From the NCBI GenBank assembly GCA_017550445.1, contig JAFZOV010000179.1, positions 1 through 53,558 of the forward strand: 53,558 bases of DNA, read 5' to 3'. Positions 1 through 6,999 of the stretch are shown here, one piece after another. The notes under the pieces were generated by a model, which ran no database searches, was not told the DNA's origin, and was given only the letters and a program-made list of their open reading frames with translations. The position numbers were made by a program, and so were the translations under genes. This DNA comes from Fibrobacter sp. (GTDB lineage: Bacteria > Fibrobacterota > Fibrobacteria > Fibrobacterales > Fibrobacteraceae). Numbering within the stretch: position 1 is the first letter of the stretch; each line of letters begins with the position of its first letter.

Positions 1-36
1 CCCCGGCGGCTTACGCCAAGCGAGAGGCCACGATGA
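1..36 (+). CDS. C-terminal end of a truncated upstream gene
   Basis: Frame 1 is open from the window edge and stops at the TGA at 34-36. That TGA overlaps the next gene's ATG in an ATGA arrangement, a junction that recurs in this phage. Only about 11 residues, rich in Pro and Arg, are visible, so no function can be given. The overlap is the only evidence. Confidence 0.4.
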   Translation, partial: PRRLTPSERPR

Positions 37-326
37 AAAAACAATACGAATCGGAGCGGCTTCGGATTCGGTGGGGAATCCACCAGCTTACCAAGCGCCA
101 TATCCGCGTAGAACCCAAACAGCGACTTCTCCAGCGCAATAGGCTGGAGCGGCTCGGCTATATCGTTGACAAAGACCGGCTAATTGCCTACTACACGCCG
201 GAAACCAAACGCGCCACCCGAATTGAACGGGTCCCGCGAGGAAAAAAGGTGGGCTCTATAACGGGCTGGTACGATTTCGCACCACTCGAAACCAAAAAAG
301 ATTTCCGATATGAAAAAGATTGCTGA
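33..326 (+). CDS. small basic protein of unknown function
   Basis: A 97-residue protein rich in Arg, Lys and Gln. No motif is recognised. It starts at an ATG overlapping the preceding stop, and its 3' end overlaps the next gene (310-483) by 17 nt. It is therefore part of a tightly packed rightward early operon leading to recombination and modification genes. The basic N-terminal half (several Arg/Lys pairs) would suit nucleic-acid binding, but this is inference only. Confidence 0.6.
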   Translation: MKKQYESERLRIRWGIHQLTKRHIRVEPKQRLLQRNRLERLGYIVDKDRLIAYYTPETKRATRIERVPRGKKVGSITGWYDFAPLETKKDFRYEKDC

Positions 327-483
327 AAACGTAATCGCGGTGATTCTGCTCCTTGCGCTTGTGTGCGGTGGCGCTGAAACCGCGGACGGTGGGATTGATT
401 TGTGGTGGACGGGCGGTTGCCTTGCTATCGTGGCGCTGTGCGCCTTTGCCCTGAATCGGCTTGACAAATGTTCAACCAAATAG
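310..483 (+). CDS. small two-helix membrane protein
   Basis: A 57-residue ORF starting at the ATG at 310. It has two hydrophobic stretches, about residues 8-20 (rich in Val, Ile and Leu) and 35-47 (rich in Leu, Ala and Val). A polar loop with an Asp-Gly-Gly turn separates them. This predicts an inner-membrane hairpin protein. It overlaps both neighbours (17 nt upstream, 16 nt downstream), as expected for a translationally coupled phage gene. No family is recognised; its place among early genes fits a host-takeover or exclusion peptide, but that is a guess. Confidence 0.55.
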   Translation: MKKIAENVIAVILLLALVCGGAETADGGIDLWWTGGCLAIVALCAFALNRLDKCSTK

Positions 484-761
484 ATTTCGCTATGGATAAG
501 TTACAAGAGGATTTACAGCGTATCGTTGAGAAAACGCCAAGCTCAAAGAAATGCGGCGAGGCCTTCGACAAGTTGAGGATTCCCGCTATTTACACCTGGC
601 GCAACGAGGTGGGGCCCCAGGTCGCCAACCCGCTCGCGCATATCGCCACGACCCAGCTTTCACCAGAACAGCTGGAGGCGCTATTCGAATTGCTCTCGAG
701 CTTTTTTACAGCCGGTTACGTCGCCGGTGTGAAAGACGCGCAGGATTGCTATGACGGATAA
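468..761 (+). CDS. hypothetical early protein
   Basis: A 97-residue acidic, mostly helical protein with no recognised motif. The ATG at 468 overlaps the previous stop; an internal ATG at 492 is an alternative start. It overlaps the next ORF (751-909) by 11 nt. Sequence such as AYRH-free central helices and a C-terminal Gly/Val segment give no family match by eye. It sits between a membrane peptide and the methyltransferase-like gene in the same rightward operon. Confidence 0.55.
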   Translation: MFNQIDFAMDKLQEDLQRIVEKTPSSKKCGEAFDKLRIPAIYTWRNEVGPQVANPLAHIATTQLSPEQLEALFELLSSFFTAGYVAGVKDAQDCYDG

Positions 762-909
762 GGACAAAGCGCTTATCGAGAAAGCAAGGCGGTCCTATTG
801 GGCCGACATTGACGAGGACGCGGCAGATACGGAGGAGGCACGGGAAATCCTCCACCGTATAGCCGTGGACAGGTATCATTACGAGGAATTTAAAGCCGGT
901 ATGCTATAA
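751..909 (+). CDS. 52-residue hypothetical protein
   Basis: A small, highly charged helical ORF (many Asp, Glu, Lys and Arg). The ATG at 751 lies inside the end of the preceding gene. The stop TAA at 907-909 shares its last base with the ATG of the methyltransferase-like gene (TAATG). These tight junctions on both sides are the main evidence that it is translated. No function can be assigned. Confidence 0.5.
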   Translation: MTDKDKALIEKARRSYWADIDEDAADTEEAREILHRIAVDRYHYEEFKAGML

Positions 910-1637
910 TGGAAATCCGCGGTAAAGTCTATTGCTTATTTGAGCAATCCGGGACGTTCAAAAACGAATTTATCAAATTGGGAATCCCCGCAGAGGATTT
1001 TGACATTCAAGACAACTTCGGGCAAACGGACCACAAGATAGACCTCTTCGCGGAAATCGAAAAAGCCTATACGGGGGGGGGTATTTCTATCTTCGATGCG
1101 GTCACGCCTGACGACTTAATAATAGCGTTTTTTCCGTGCATATACTTTTCTTGCATGAGCCAAATGCTGATTAGTTATACGCACCGGAATTACGTTAATT
1201 ACACCCCGAAACAGCGCATTGACGCGATATTGGAACGGGCCGCTAACCGCGAGCTCTTTTTCGGCCGTATAGTCAAACTATGGGGTATCGCCAAGATACG
1301 CGGGCTCCGAATGATTATCGAGAACCCCTGGAGCGAGCAAACATTCCTCAAACAAAACTTCCCAGCGAATCCGTCAATCATTGACGCTAACCGGCTCTTG
1401 CGCGGTGACTTTTTCGTTAAGCCGACGGCCTATTGGTTTGTTGGCTGCGAGCCCACAAATCAAGTCACCGCCCAGCCGCAAGCAAAGGGCAAGAACATTT
1501 GCCAAATCGAGCCCAATCGTATGCCGGGCTTGTGCAATCAAGAGCGCTCGATGATTTCCACGGATTATGCACGCAACTTTATTTGCGACTTTGTTTTAGG
1601 CAAGCCGCAAGAGAACACGCAACTATCTTTATTCTAA
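909..1637 (+). CDS. cytosine-C5 methyltransferase-like protein
   Basis: A 242-residue protein with elements in the order seen in DNA C5-cytosine methyltransferases. There is an N-terminal SAM-site-like SGTFKNEF segment (about 14-21), a FFPC segment (about 74-77) like the catalytic Pro-Cys motif IV, and IIENP (about 136-140) like the ENV motif VI. It is shorter than typical enzymes (over 300 residues), and the target-recognition region looks reduced. It may be a divergent modifying enzyme or an inactive relative. A run of nine G lies in frame at 1073-1081 (Gly codons). With the two later methyltransferases it may protect phage DNA from host restriction. Confidence 0.55.
   Translation: MEIRGKVYCLFEQSGTFKNEFIKLGIPAEDFDIQDNFGQTDHKIDLFAEIEKAYTGGGISIFDAVTPDDLIIAFFPCIYFSCMSQMLISYTHRNYVNYTPKQRIDAILERAANRELFFGRIVKLWGIAKIRGLRMIIENPWSEQTFLKQNFPANPSIIDANRLLRGDFFVKPTAYWFVGCEPTNQVTAQPQAKGKNICQIEPNRMPGLCNQERSMISTDYARNFICDFVLGKPQENTQLSLF
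1073..1081 (+). repeat. nine-G homopolymer inside methyltransferase-like gene
   Basis: An uninterrupted run of nine G within the coding sequence (Thr-Gly-Gly-Gly-Ile). In many bacteria and phages, poly-G tracts in modification genes change length by polymerase slippage and switch the gene on or off. Here the frame is open in the sequenced copy. Switching is inferred, not shown. Confidence 0.7.
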
Positions 1638-1643
1638 TATCCT

Positions 1644-2267
1644 ATGGAGGAAAACAAAAACCTTGCGCTCTATAATAGAGTGCGCGAAGTCCCCCAGGAG
1701 GCCAAACGCGATATTCAGGCTGGCCGATTAAAAGGCAAGACTGATATTAACCCCCTTTGGCGAATCCAGACGCTCACCCGGGAATTTGGCCCGGCTGGAA
1801 TCGGCTGGTACACGGAGATTGTAAGACAATGGAACGAGGAAAGCGGCAACGAACGCGCCGTTTACCTCAAACTCAATCTCTACGTCAAGGTCAACGGCGA
1901 GTGGTCTAAACCTATCGAGGGCTTCGGCGGCGCTATGGTCGTCGCCAGCGAAAAGAACGGGCTTTTTCTCGATGATGATGCAGCAAAGAAAGCCTACACC
2001 GACGCGATTTCCCAGGCTTGCAGAAGCCTCGGTATCGGAGCCGATGTGTATTGGGCTAACGACGCTACAAAGTATCAGCAAGAGAAAGCCTTTAACGAAT
2101 CCCGCGAGCAGGCTATTGAATACCTGCAGAATCTCAAAACACCCCAGCAACTCCAAGAGGCATGGGCGTACTACCAGCAGTATTTCGGCAAAGATAAGGA
2201 CTTTATCAAAGCCTACAACAAACGCATGAAGGAGATTACCGATGCAGCTAACGGAAACAAACGATAG
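1644..2267 (+). CDS. single-strand annealing protein (Rad52/Sak/DUF1071-like)
   Basis: A 207-residue protein resembling phage single-strand annealing proteins. Features are the LYNRVREVP start, a GRLKGKTDINPLWRIQ segment (about 27-42), FGP-GIGW, a KVNGEWS strand, and DAISQACRSLGIGADVYW near residue 120, a signature of the Rad52-like phage recombinase group. Such proteins coat and anneal complementary single strands in phage recombination and replication. The next gene encodes the partner exonuclease and overlaps it by 26 nt, the usual two-gene recombination module. The C-terminal third is Gln-rich and variable. The call is by eye from family memory. Confidence 0.75.
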   Translation: MEENKNLALYNRVREVPQEAKRDIQAGRLKGKTDINPLWRIQTLTREFGPAGIGWYTEIVRQWNEESGNERAVYLKLNLYVKVNGEWSKPIEGFGGAMVVASEKNGLFLDDDAAKKAYTDAISQACRSLGIGADVYWANDATKYQQEKAFNESREQAIEYLQNLKTPQQLQEAWAYYQQYFGKDKDFIKAYNKRMKEITDAANGNKR

Positions 2268-3177
2268 GGTCTTTTTTGAACCCACGTCACACAGCTACCT
2301 GCTGGACGGCGAAACGCTCCTTTTGGGCGTAACAAGCCTAATGAAAAAGCATGGACTTTCAGCGGACTATTCCGGTATATCCGAGGCGACTCTCAAAAAG
2401 GCCGCAGAGGAGGGCACGGCAATCCATAAGGAAATCCAGGACTACGAAAACGGCGCTTCGGTGCTGGCAACGGACTTGATTACCGACTACAAAAAGCTCG
2501 GTCTTAAATTCCTTTGCGCGGAGTACCAAGTGACGGACTTTGAAACCGTGGCCTCGGCTATCGACGGGGTTTACAAGGGCAAAAAGAAAAACGGGGTTAT
2601 CCTGGTGGACTATAAGGCCACGCAGAAATATCACCGCAGGGCGCTCGAGTGGCAGCTCGGTATTTACAAGGTCCTTTTCGAGAACTTGAACCCGGGCGTT
2701 GTGGTCGAGGGTTGCTATTGCCTTTGGATTGACAAAAAGGCCCGTAAAATCAAAGATTTTATCCCGGTTGAGGTAGTCACTCGTCCGGAGGTAGAAAGTC
2801 TTTTAGAGGCCGAAAAAAGCGGCCTTATTTACGTGGACGAAAACGATAAGCCGGGCGTAGAGGTCGCACTTCCCGAAGGCGAACTTTCCGACTACGTTTC
2901 CAACGCCAAAATGATAGCCCAACTCAAAGCCCAGATAAAGGCGATTGAGGAGGCTATGAAAGCCAACGATGCAAAGGTGCTCGCCTACATGGAAGAGCAT
3001 AACCTTACCGAACTCAAAGCTGACGGCGGCACATTCAAACGCCGTGCGGCTTCTACTCAAATTCGCGTTGATTCCGCGAAACTCAAAGAGAATTTCCCGG
3101 CGGTCTTTGCAAAGGTCGCAAAGGAAATCCAAGTCAAGGGCTCAATCTCATTTAAAGAAGATGAACAAAAAGATTAA
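2242..3177 (+). CDS. PD-(D/E)XK exonuclease (recombination partner)
   Basis: A 311-residue protein with RecB/lambda-exo style nuclease motifs. These are GTAIHKEI near residue 58, AIDGVYKG (metal-binding Asp) near 107, VDYKAT (the D..K pair) near 122, and a downstream LEWQLGIYK helix (QxxxY). It would degrade one strand of double-stranded ends to supply substrate to the annealing protein encoded just upstream, whose end it overlaps. The C-terminal third is Lys/Glu-rich and helical, with an alternating Ala-Lys pattern that suggests a coiled coil. It overlaps the next gene by 17 nt. Confidence 0.82.
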   Translation: MQLTETNDRVFFEPTSHSYLLDGETLLLGVTSLMKKHGLSADYSGISEATLKKAAEEGTAIHKEIQDYENGASVLATDLITDYKKLGLKFLCAEYQVTDFETVASAIDGVYKGKKKNGVILVDYKATQKYHRRALEWQLGIYKVLFENLNPGVVVEGCYCLWIDKKARKIKDFIPVEVVTRPEVESLLEAEKSGLIYVDENDKPGVEVALPEGELSDYVSNAKMIAQLKAQIKAIEEAMKANDAKVLAYMEEHNLTELKADGGTFKRRAASTQIRVDSAKLKENFPAVFAKVAKEIQVKGSISFKEDEQKD

Positions 3178-3460
3178 CTCTATCGAGGAGCTTGTAGAAC
3201 TGATGCAAGCCGCGAGGGATTTCGTCATGGGGCGTAACAAAAACCTCCCCGCCGACAACAAGGATTCCCTTTGCTTTATCTACACCCACGGCAACGAGTT
3301 TCGTGGAATCCTCCAGGGTGACGGCGAGGCACTTGTGGCCGGAATGGTCGATGCGTCCAGAATGGACCCCAACTTTGAGCAGTTCCTCTACAAGCTGACT
3401 GAATTATTCTTTGTCCGCGATATTGTCCGTGGGCGCAAAGGTAAGAAACATGAAGATTAA
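3161..3460 (+). CDS. hypothetical protein, paralogue of the next gene
   Basis: A 99-residue protein starting at the ATG at 3161 inside the exonuclease gene's end; a longer reading upstream would only shadow the exonuclease. It opens with KINSIEELVE, a short helix, then strands with FRGILQGDGEAL. The same plan (KINSVEEFWE, then VGFLLAGFGKDL) occurs in the gene right after it, so the pair looks like an ancient tandem duplication. Function unknown; the position between recombination genes and SSB suggests a DNA-metabolism or early regulatory role. Confidence 0.6.
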   Translation: MNKKINSIEELVELMQAARDFVMGRNKNLPADNKDSLCFIYTHGNEFRGILQGDGEALVAGMVDASRMDPNFEQFLYKLTELFFVRDIVRGRKGKKHED

Positions 3461-3788
3461 CAGCGTAGAGGAATTTTGGGAGGCGCTGGAAGCGTGCCGC
3501 AACTTTGCCTCCGAGAACCAAGACGAACACCGCGCCACGCTTTTCTGCGTCGGCGGTTACGAGGATAGAGTCGGATTCCTCCTTGCTGGATTCGGTAAAG
3601 ACCTTATCGCGGCGAATTGCTGCGCTATCGACAACGACCAAGACTGCAAAGAAGTGTGGTCCGAAACCTCAATCGCCTTCGCTAAAGCCCGAGGCAAAAA
3701 CGTCCGCGTGATTCATGCGGAAGATGCAGAGGCAGAATATATGGCGGGCGGCGGTTTCCCGATTAAACCAAATCAAATTAAATCTTAA
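3450..3788 (+). CDS. hypothetical protein, paralogue of the previous gene
   Basis: A 112-residue protein. The chosen ATG at 3450 matches the N-terminus of its upstream paralogue (KINS then an EE-rich helix with ACRNFA against AARDFV); an ATG at 3411 would add 13 unrelated residues. The central FCVGGYEDRVGF strand pair lines up with FIYTHGNEFRGI in the paralogue. The genes overlap by 11 nt. No catalytic motif is apparent. It is acidic and could be a small binding protein. Confidence 0.6.
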   Translation: MKINSVEEFWEALEACRNFASENQDEHRATLFCVGGYEDRVGFLLAGFGKDLIAANCCAIDNDQDCKEVWSETSIAFAKARGKNVRVIHAEDAEAEYMAGGGFPIKPNQIKS

Positions 3789-3793
3789 TACCT

Positions 3794-4399
3794 ATGGCAA
3801 ATTTGAATCTTTGTCAATTTATTGGCAACGTGGGAGCCGACCCGGAAATCCGCGCGTTCCAAGACGGCGGGCGGGTGGCAAACCTGCGTATCGCCGTAAC
3901 CGAGAAATACACCGGGCGCGACGGCCAGCCTAAAGAATCGACGGAGTGGATTTCGCTCGTCGTGAACGGCAAGCTGGTGGACGTTGTGGCAAATTACGTC
4001 AAGAAGGGCTCGCCGTTGTATATCAATGGCCGCTTGCATAACCGCGAATGGACGGACCAGCAGGGGCAAAAGCACTATCAGACCGAGATTAACGTAGCCA
4101 ACCTGCAGTTGCTCGGCCAGAAATCGCAAGCCGCCACCCAGCCGGGCTATCAGCCCCAGGGCGGCTATGCACAACCCGCGCAGGGTTACGCTCCGGCTCC
4201 GGGCTATCCTCCGCGGGGAGGTTATGCCGCTCCACCTCAACAGCAATACGCCCAGCCCGGCTACCCGCCGCAGCCCCAAGGCGCAGCCCCCGGCGGCTAT
4301 CCACCGGCTCCCGGCCAGCCAGGTAATCCGAACTACCCGCCCATGAACGACCCGGCTTACACCACACCCCAGCCGGACGACCTGCCCGAAGGATTCTAA
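3794..4399 (+). CDS. ssb: single-stranded DNA-binding protein
   Basis: A 201-residue protein with an OB-fold in the first ~110 residues: NLNLCQFIGNVGADPEIR, FQDG.RVANLRIAVTE, ESTEWISLVVNGKLVDVV and YINGRLHNREWTDQQGQ. A low-complexity linker rich in Pro, Gly, Gln, Tyr and Ala (about 115-185) follows, then an acidic tip DDLPEGF. The tip is the usual docking site for replication and repair partners; here it carries an extra EG compared with the bacterial DDIPF form. It binds ssDNA during replication and recombination. Its stop overlaps the next ATG. Confidence 0.95.
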   Translation: MANLNLCQFIGNVGADPEIRAFQDGGRVANLRIAVTEKYTGRDGQPKESTEWISLVVNGKLVDVVANYVKKGSPLYINGRLHNREWTDQQGQKHYQTEINVANLQLLGQKSQAATQPGYQPQGGYAQPAQGYAPAPGYPPRGGYAAPPQQQYAQPGYPPQPQGAAPGGYPPAPGQPGNPNYPPMNDPAYTTPQPDDLPEGF

Positions 4400-4830
4400 T
4401 GAAGCTGACATTACTTAACACGCCGCAAGGGTTAAAGCCGTGTTACGACGAGGATTTTGACGCTAAAAAGGCACTGAAAATCGGAGCCGTTTACACGGCT
4501 GAAATCCGGCTGGCACGCAATTATGAGCTCCACAAAAAAGCCTTTGCGCTACTCAATGCGGCGTGGGCGCACCTTCCCGAGAAAACCCAAAACGGATTCC
4601 GGTCCGTGGAGGGTTTTCGGGATTATTTGACGGTTGCCGCCGGTTATTACAAGGTTTACTACAACCGCCGCTTGAAATCCTTTGTCGAGGCTCCTATCTC
4701 ATGGAACTTCAACACAATGGATAATGCGGAGTTCTCTACTTTCTACGAAAGGTTGAAAGACGTAGTATTCGGGGTGCTTCAGCCGTTCGTATCTCTCGAG
4801 GAATTTGAACAAAATTTAGCCAATTTCTAA
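4399..4830 (+). CDS. DUF1367-like phage protein
   Basis: A 143-residue protein resembling the DUF1367 family of phage early proteins. The recognisable part is AEIRLARNYELHKKAFALLNAAW (quoted in part, about residues 34-56), in which an Arg-Asn-x-x-x-H-K-K segment precedes a helix. The family is found near recombination and replication genes and is of unknown function. It overlaps the ssb stop by one base and is 2 nt upstream of the next gene, so it is co-translated with the DNA-metabolism set. Confidence 0.6.
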   Translation: MKLTLLNTPQGLKPCYDEDFDAKKALKIGAVYTAEIRLARNYELHKKAFALLNAAWAHLPEKTQNGFRSVEGFRDYLTVAAGYYKVYYNRRLKSFVEAPISWNFNTMDNAEFSTFYERLKDVVFGVLQPFVSLEEFEQNLANF

Positions 4831-4832
4831 CC

Positions 4833-5363
4833 ATGAGCACAAAAGAAAAAGAGGGTATCAGCAAGGCTATTATCAAGCAATACAAGGACCTGATAGATTT
4901 TGTGTATTCCCTGACACATGAAAAAGACTACACGGAGGGATTCGCGGCGTATCGAAACAACCGGCTTTCGGCTATCGTGACCGAGCTTGTGAAACGCGGG
5001 GTCCTTGAAAAGAAATCCAACTACAACGGGCACGGGGTACGATACTCCTTCACGTGGGTTGCCTCCAGCGCACCGACGCCGCATTTCGTTAATTCGGTTG
5101 CCGCGGTCGTCGAAGGTAAGACCCGCGAATACCAGCGCCGCTCCCGCGAAAAGAAACGAAACGAGGAAAAGCGCGAAATCCCCGGCATTGAATCAACAAA
5201 GAATGTTTCGACTCCCGCCGAGCCCGAAAAGCCCCGGGAAAACGAGAATCAAAAAGAAAACCCGCTGGCCGCTTACTCCCCGGCAGAACTTTGGGCCGAG
5301 CTCAAACGTCGCGGGGCCGTAATCCTGGACGGCAAAGTACAAATCCTTACCCCGCTCGAATAA
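4833..5363 (+). CDS. hypothetical protein with charged linker
   Basis: A 176-residue protein in two parts. The N-terminal ~75 residues look like a small winged-helix-type domain (helices, then a Val-Leu-Glu-Lys strand and a beta turn), the kind that reads short DNA sites. A long Lys/Glu/Arg/Pro-rich disordered region (about 85-145) and a short helical C-terminus follow. No family is recognised. A tRNA-like relic begins 10 nt after the stop. Confidence 0.6.
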   Translation: MSTKEKEGISKAIIKQYKDLIDFVYSLTHEKDYTEGFAAYRNNRLSAIVTELVKRGVLEKKSNYNGHGVRYSFTWVASSAPTPHFVNSVAAVVEGKTREYQRRSREKKRNEEKREIPGIESTKNVSTPAEPEKPRENENQKENPLAAYSPAELWAELKRRGAVILDGKVQILTPLE

Positions 5364-5372
5364 GGCGGGTCG

Positions 5373-5433
5373 CCCGGTGTGCCAGAATGGAATTGGATTT
5401 ATCGTGCGGGTTCGAGTCCCGCCTCCGGGTCCA
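5373..5433 (+). pseudogene. truncated tRNA-Leu-like relic with encoded CCA
   Basis: The 3' half is a normal tRNA: a GCGGG/CCCGC T-stem with loop TTCGAGT (5406-5422), an acceptor strand CTCCGGG (5423-5429), a T discriminator and CCA (5431-5433). CCCGGTG at 5373-5379 pairs with that acceptor strand in six of seven positions. Between acceptor and T arm only 26 nt remain where about 41 are needed, so D arm, anticodon arm and variable arm cannot all form. The surviving sequence (GGAATTGGATTTA then TCGTGCGGG) resembles tRNA-Leu. It is probably a deletion relic, or possibly an att-like or processing element. Confidence 0.6.
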
Positions 5434-5450
5434 CATTAAAACTTTGAGTT

Positions 5451-5834
5451 ATGTTGAATGGATTTACACAAGAAACGGCCCCTTTAAGCGACCTTGAACT
5501 TCAAGCTATGGAATTTATCATTCCGACGCTAAAACTCGCTTACGGGCGCGAAAACGCGGTTTATAACCAGCAAATCGCGGACTCCTGCCCGCTGGAACTG
5601 AAACCCGGTCCGGCACGAATCCGAAAAATCATTAACCATATCCGGCAAAACGATTTGGTCCCGTGCTTGATTGCCTCCTCCAAAGGCTATTATATTGCCG
5701 AAACCGAGGACGAACTAAAAGAGTACGAGGATTCCTTACGTGGCCGGGCCGAGGCTATCATGGGTGTTTGTGAAAGTATCGAACGCCAACGAAAATACCG
5801 GTTCGGTGGTCCGTTCCAGGGGAGGCTATTCTAA
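5451..5834 (+). CDS. putative winged-helix regulator
   Basis: A 127-residue protein with a probable winged-helix layout. It has a helix beginning LSDLELQAMEF, a second helix with NQQIAD, a recognition-helix-like RIRKIINHIRQNDL (about 62-75), then strands CLIASSKGYYIAET forming a wing. Similar small proteins are common in Bacteroides phages but not characterised. A role as a transcription regulator or replication accessory is inferred. Its stop overlaps the dam ATG (TAATG). Confidence 0.55.
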   Translation: MLNGFTQETAPLSDLELQAMEFIIPTLKLAYGRENAVYNQQIADSCPLELKPGPARIRKIINHIRQNDLVPCLIASSKGYYIAETEDELKEYEDSLRGRAEAIMGVCESIERQRKYRFGGPFQGRLF

Positions 5835-6763
5835 TGCAATACGGACTACCTTACAAGGGCTCCAAATCCCGCATAGCGCAGGAAATCATGGAGCACCTTC
5901 CACCGGCCAATACGCTGTATGATTTGTTTGCTGGCGGCTGTGCGATTACTCACGCGGCCATGTTTTCCGGCAAGTATCAGCGCGTGGTCGCCAACGACGT
6001 GAAACCATATCCGCAAATCTTCGCCAATGCGCTCGCCGGGGAATACCGGGACGAAACCCGCTGGATTTCCCGAGAGGACTTTTTCAAGACTGATGATGCG
6101 CTGATAAAGCTCTTGTTTTCGTTCGGGACCGACTGCAGGACGTACATATACGCCGCTGGAGAGGTCGAGAACTACAAGAAGGCACTCCACTACGCGATAG
6201 TCTTTCGGGATTATTCGCTGATTGCCGACTACGGCTACGACCTTACGCCGATTGATTCCGAGCCGGATATTCAGCAGCGCAGACTCATGGCCTACGACAT
6301 TATCAACGCGGCAAATAACGACGGGCGGGCGGTGCATTTGGAACATTTAGAAAGGGTCGCCCGGTTGCAAAATCTCGAGCGCGTCGCCCGGTTGCAAAAT
6401 CTCGAGCGCGTCGCCCGGTTGCAAAATCTCGAGCGCGTCGCCCGGTTGCAAATATCGCAGCAACCCTACAACGAAGTTGTGATAGAACCCGATTCTATCA
6501 TTTATCTGGACCCGCCATACGCCGGTACAAACGGCTACGGGAAAAAGAAAATATCCGACTTCGACTCCGCTGCGCTGTACGCATGGATTGAGCAGCAGAA
6601 AGTGCCGGTCTATATCTCCGAGTACGAAATGCCCGAGGATAGGTTTGAATGTATTTGGGAAACTAAAATCAATTCAACCCTGAACGCCGACCGGCCCACG
6701 GAATCCGTGGAGCGGCTGTTTGTCGCAAAAGGGCAGGATTACTTTAAACCAACGCTTTTCTGA
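5834..6763 (+). CDS. dam: DNA adenine (N6) methyltransferase, Dam type
   Basis: A 309-residue alpha-class N6-adenine methyltransferase. Motif X-like YKGSKSRI is at about residues 7-14, the SAM-binding DLFAGG at 30-35, and catalytic DPPY at 226-229. Between motifs I and IV, where Dam enzymes carry the target-recognition region, lie four copies of a nine-residue repeat (LERVARLQN, residues 172-207), encoded by near-identical 27-bp units. It methylates adenine in a short target, probably shielding phage DNA. It ends in FKPTLF and overlaps the next gene by one base. Confidence 0.9.
   Translation: MQYGLPYKGSKSRIAQEIMEHLPPANTLYDLFAGGCAITHAAMFSGKYQRVVANDVKPYPQIFANALAGEYRDETRWISREDFFKTDDALIKLLFSFGTDCRTYIYAAGEVENYKKALHYAIVFRDYSLIADYGYDLTPIDSEPDIQQRRLMAYDIINAANNDGRAVHLEHLERVARLQNLERVARLQNLERVARLQNLERVARLQISQQPYNEVVIEPDSIIYLDPPYAGTNGYGKKKISDFDSAALYAWIEQQKVPVYISEYEMPEDRFECIWETKINSTLNADRPTESVERLFVAKGQDYFKPTLF
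6347..6454 (+). repeat. four tandem 27-bp repeats inside dam
   Basis: Four in-frame 27-bp units. Units 2, 3 and 4 are identical except for the last codon of unit 4; unit 1 differs by synonymous changes in its first three codons. Each encodes Leu-Glu-Arg-Val-Ala-Arg-Leu-Gln-Asn, predicted as a helix or coiled coil. Near-identity at DNA level argues for recent expansion. Copy-number changes would keep the frame. Confidence 0.95.
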
Positions 6764-6999
6764 TGCAAGACGAATTAAAGACCGGGGACCGCGTGCGGTG
6801 GGACACCGTAACGGGCCCTAAAACGGGCGTAATTGAATTATTTTCCGATAGAGGTATTCGTATTCGTCTGCCGAACGGGAAGTGCATATACGCCAGCGAA
6901 AATAGTTTAACCAAAATCTTTGAGTATGACCGAAAAAGAGAAACAAACCCTGGAGGAAAAGAGGGCGAGGCTGCGGCCCTACCCGGACTATTTGGATAA
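6763..6999 (+). CDS. hypothetical protein, SH3-like barrel
   Basis: A 78-residue protein whose first ~50 residues read like a small all-beta (SH3/KOW-like) fold: GDRVRWDTVTGPKTGVI, RGIRIRLPNGKCIYA, ENSLTKI. This is a common plan for small nucleic-acid or protein adaptors. It overlaps dam by one base and the next methyltransferase by 74 nt, so its charged C-terminus may be poorly constrained. It may be an accessory to the flanking methyltransferases. Confidence 0.5.
   Translation: MQDELKTGDRVRWDTVTGPKTGVIELFSDRGIRIRLPNGKCIYASENSLTKIFEYDRKRETNPGGKEGEAAALPGLFG

Noticed and set aside
909..1637. Confident naming as an active C5-cytosine methyltransferase
   Set aside because: It is short and its motifs are divergent, so only a methyltransferase-like call is supportable.
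5373..5433. Call of a functional tRNA-Leu
   Set aside because: The interval between acceptor and T arm is too short for D, anticodon and variable arms.
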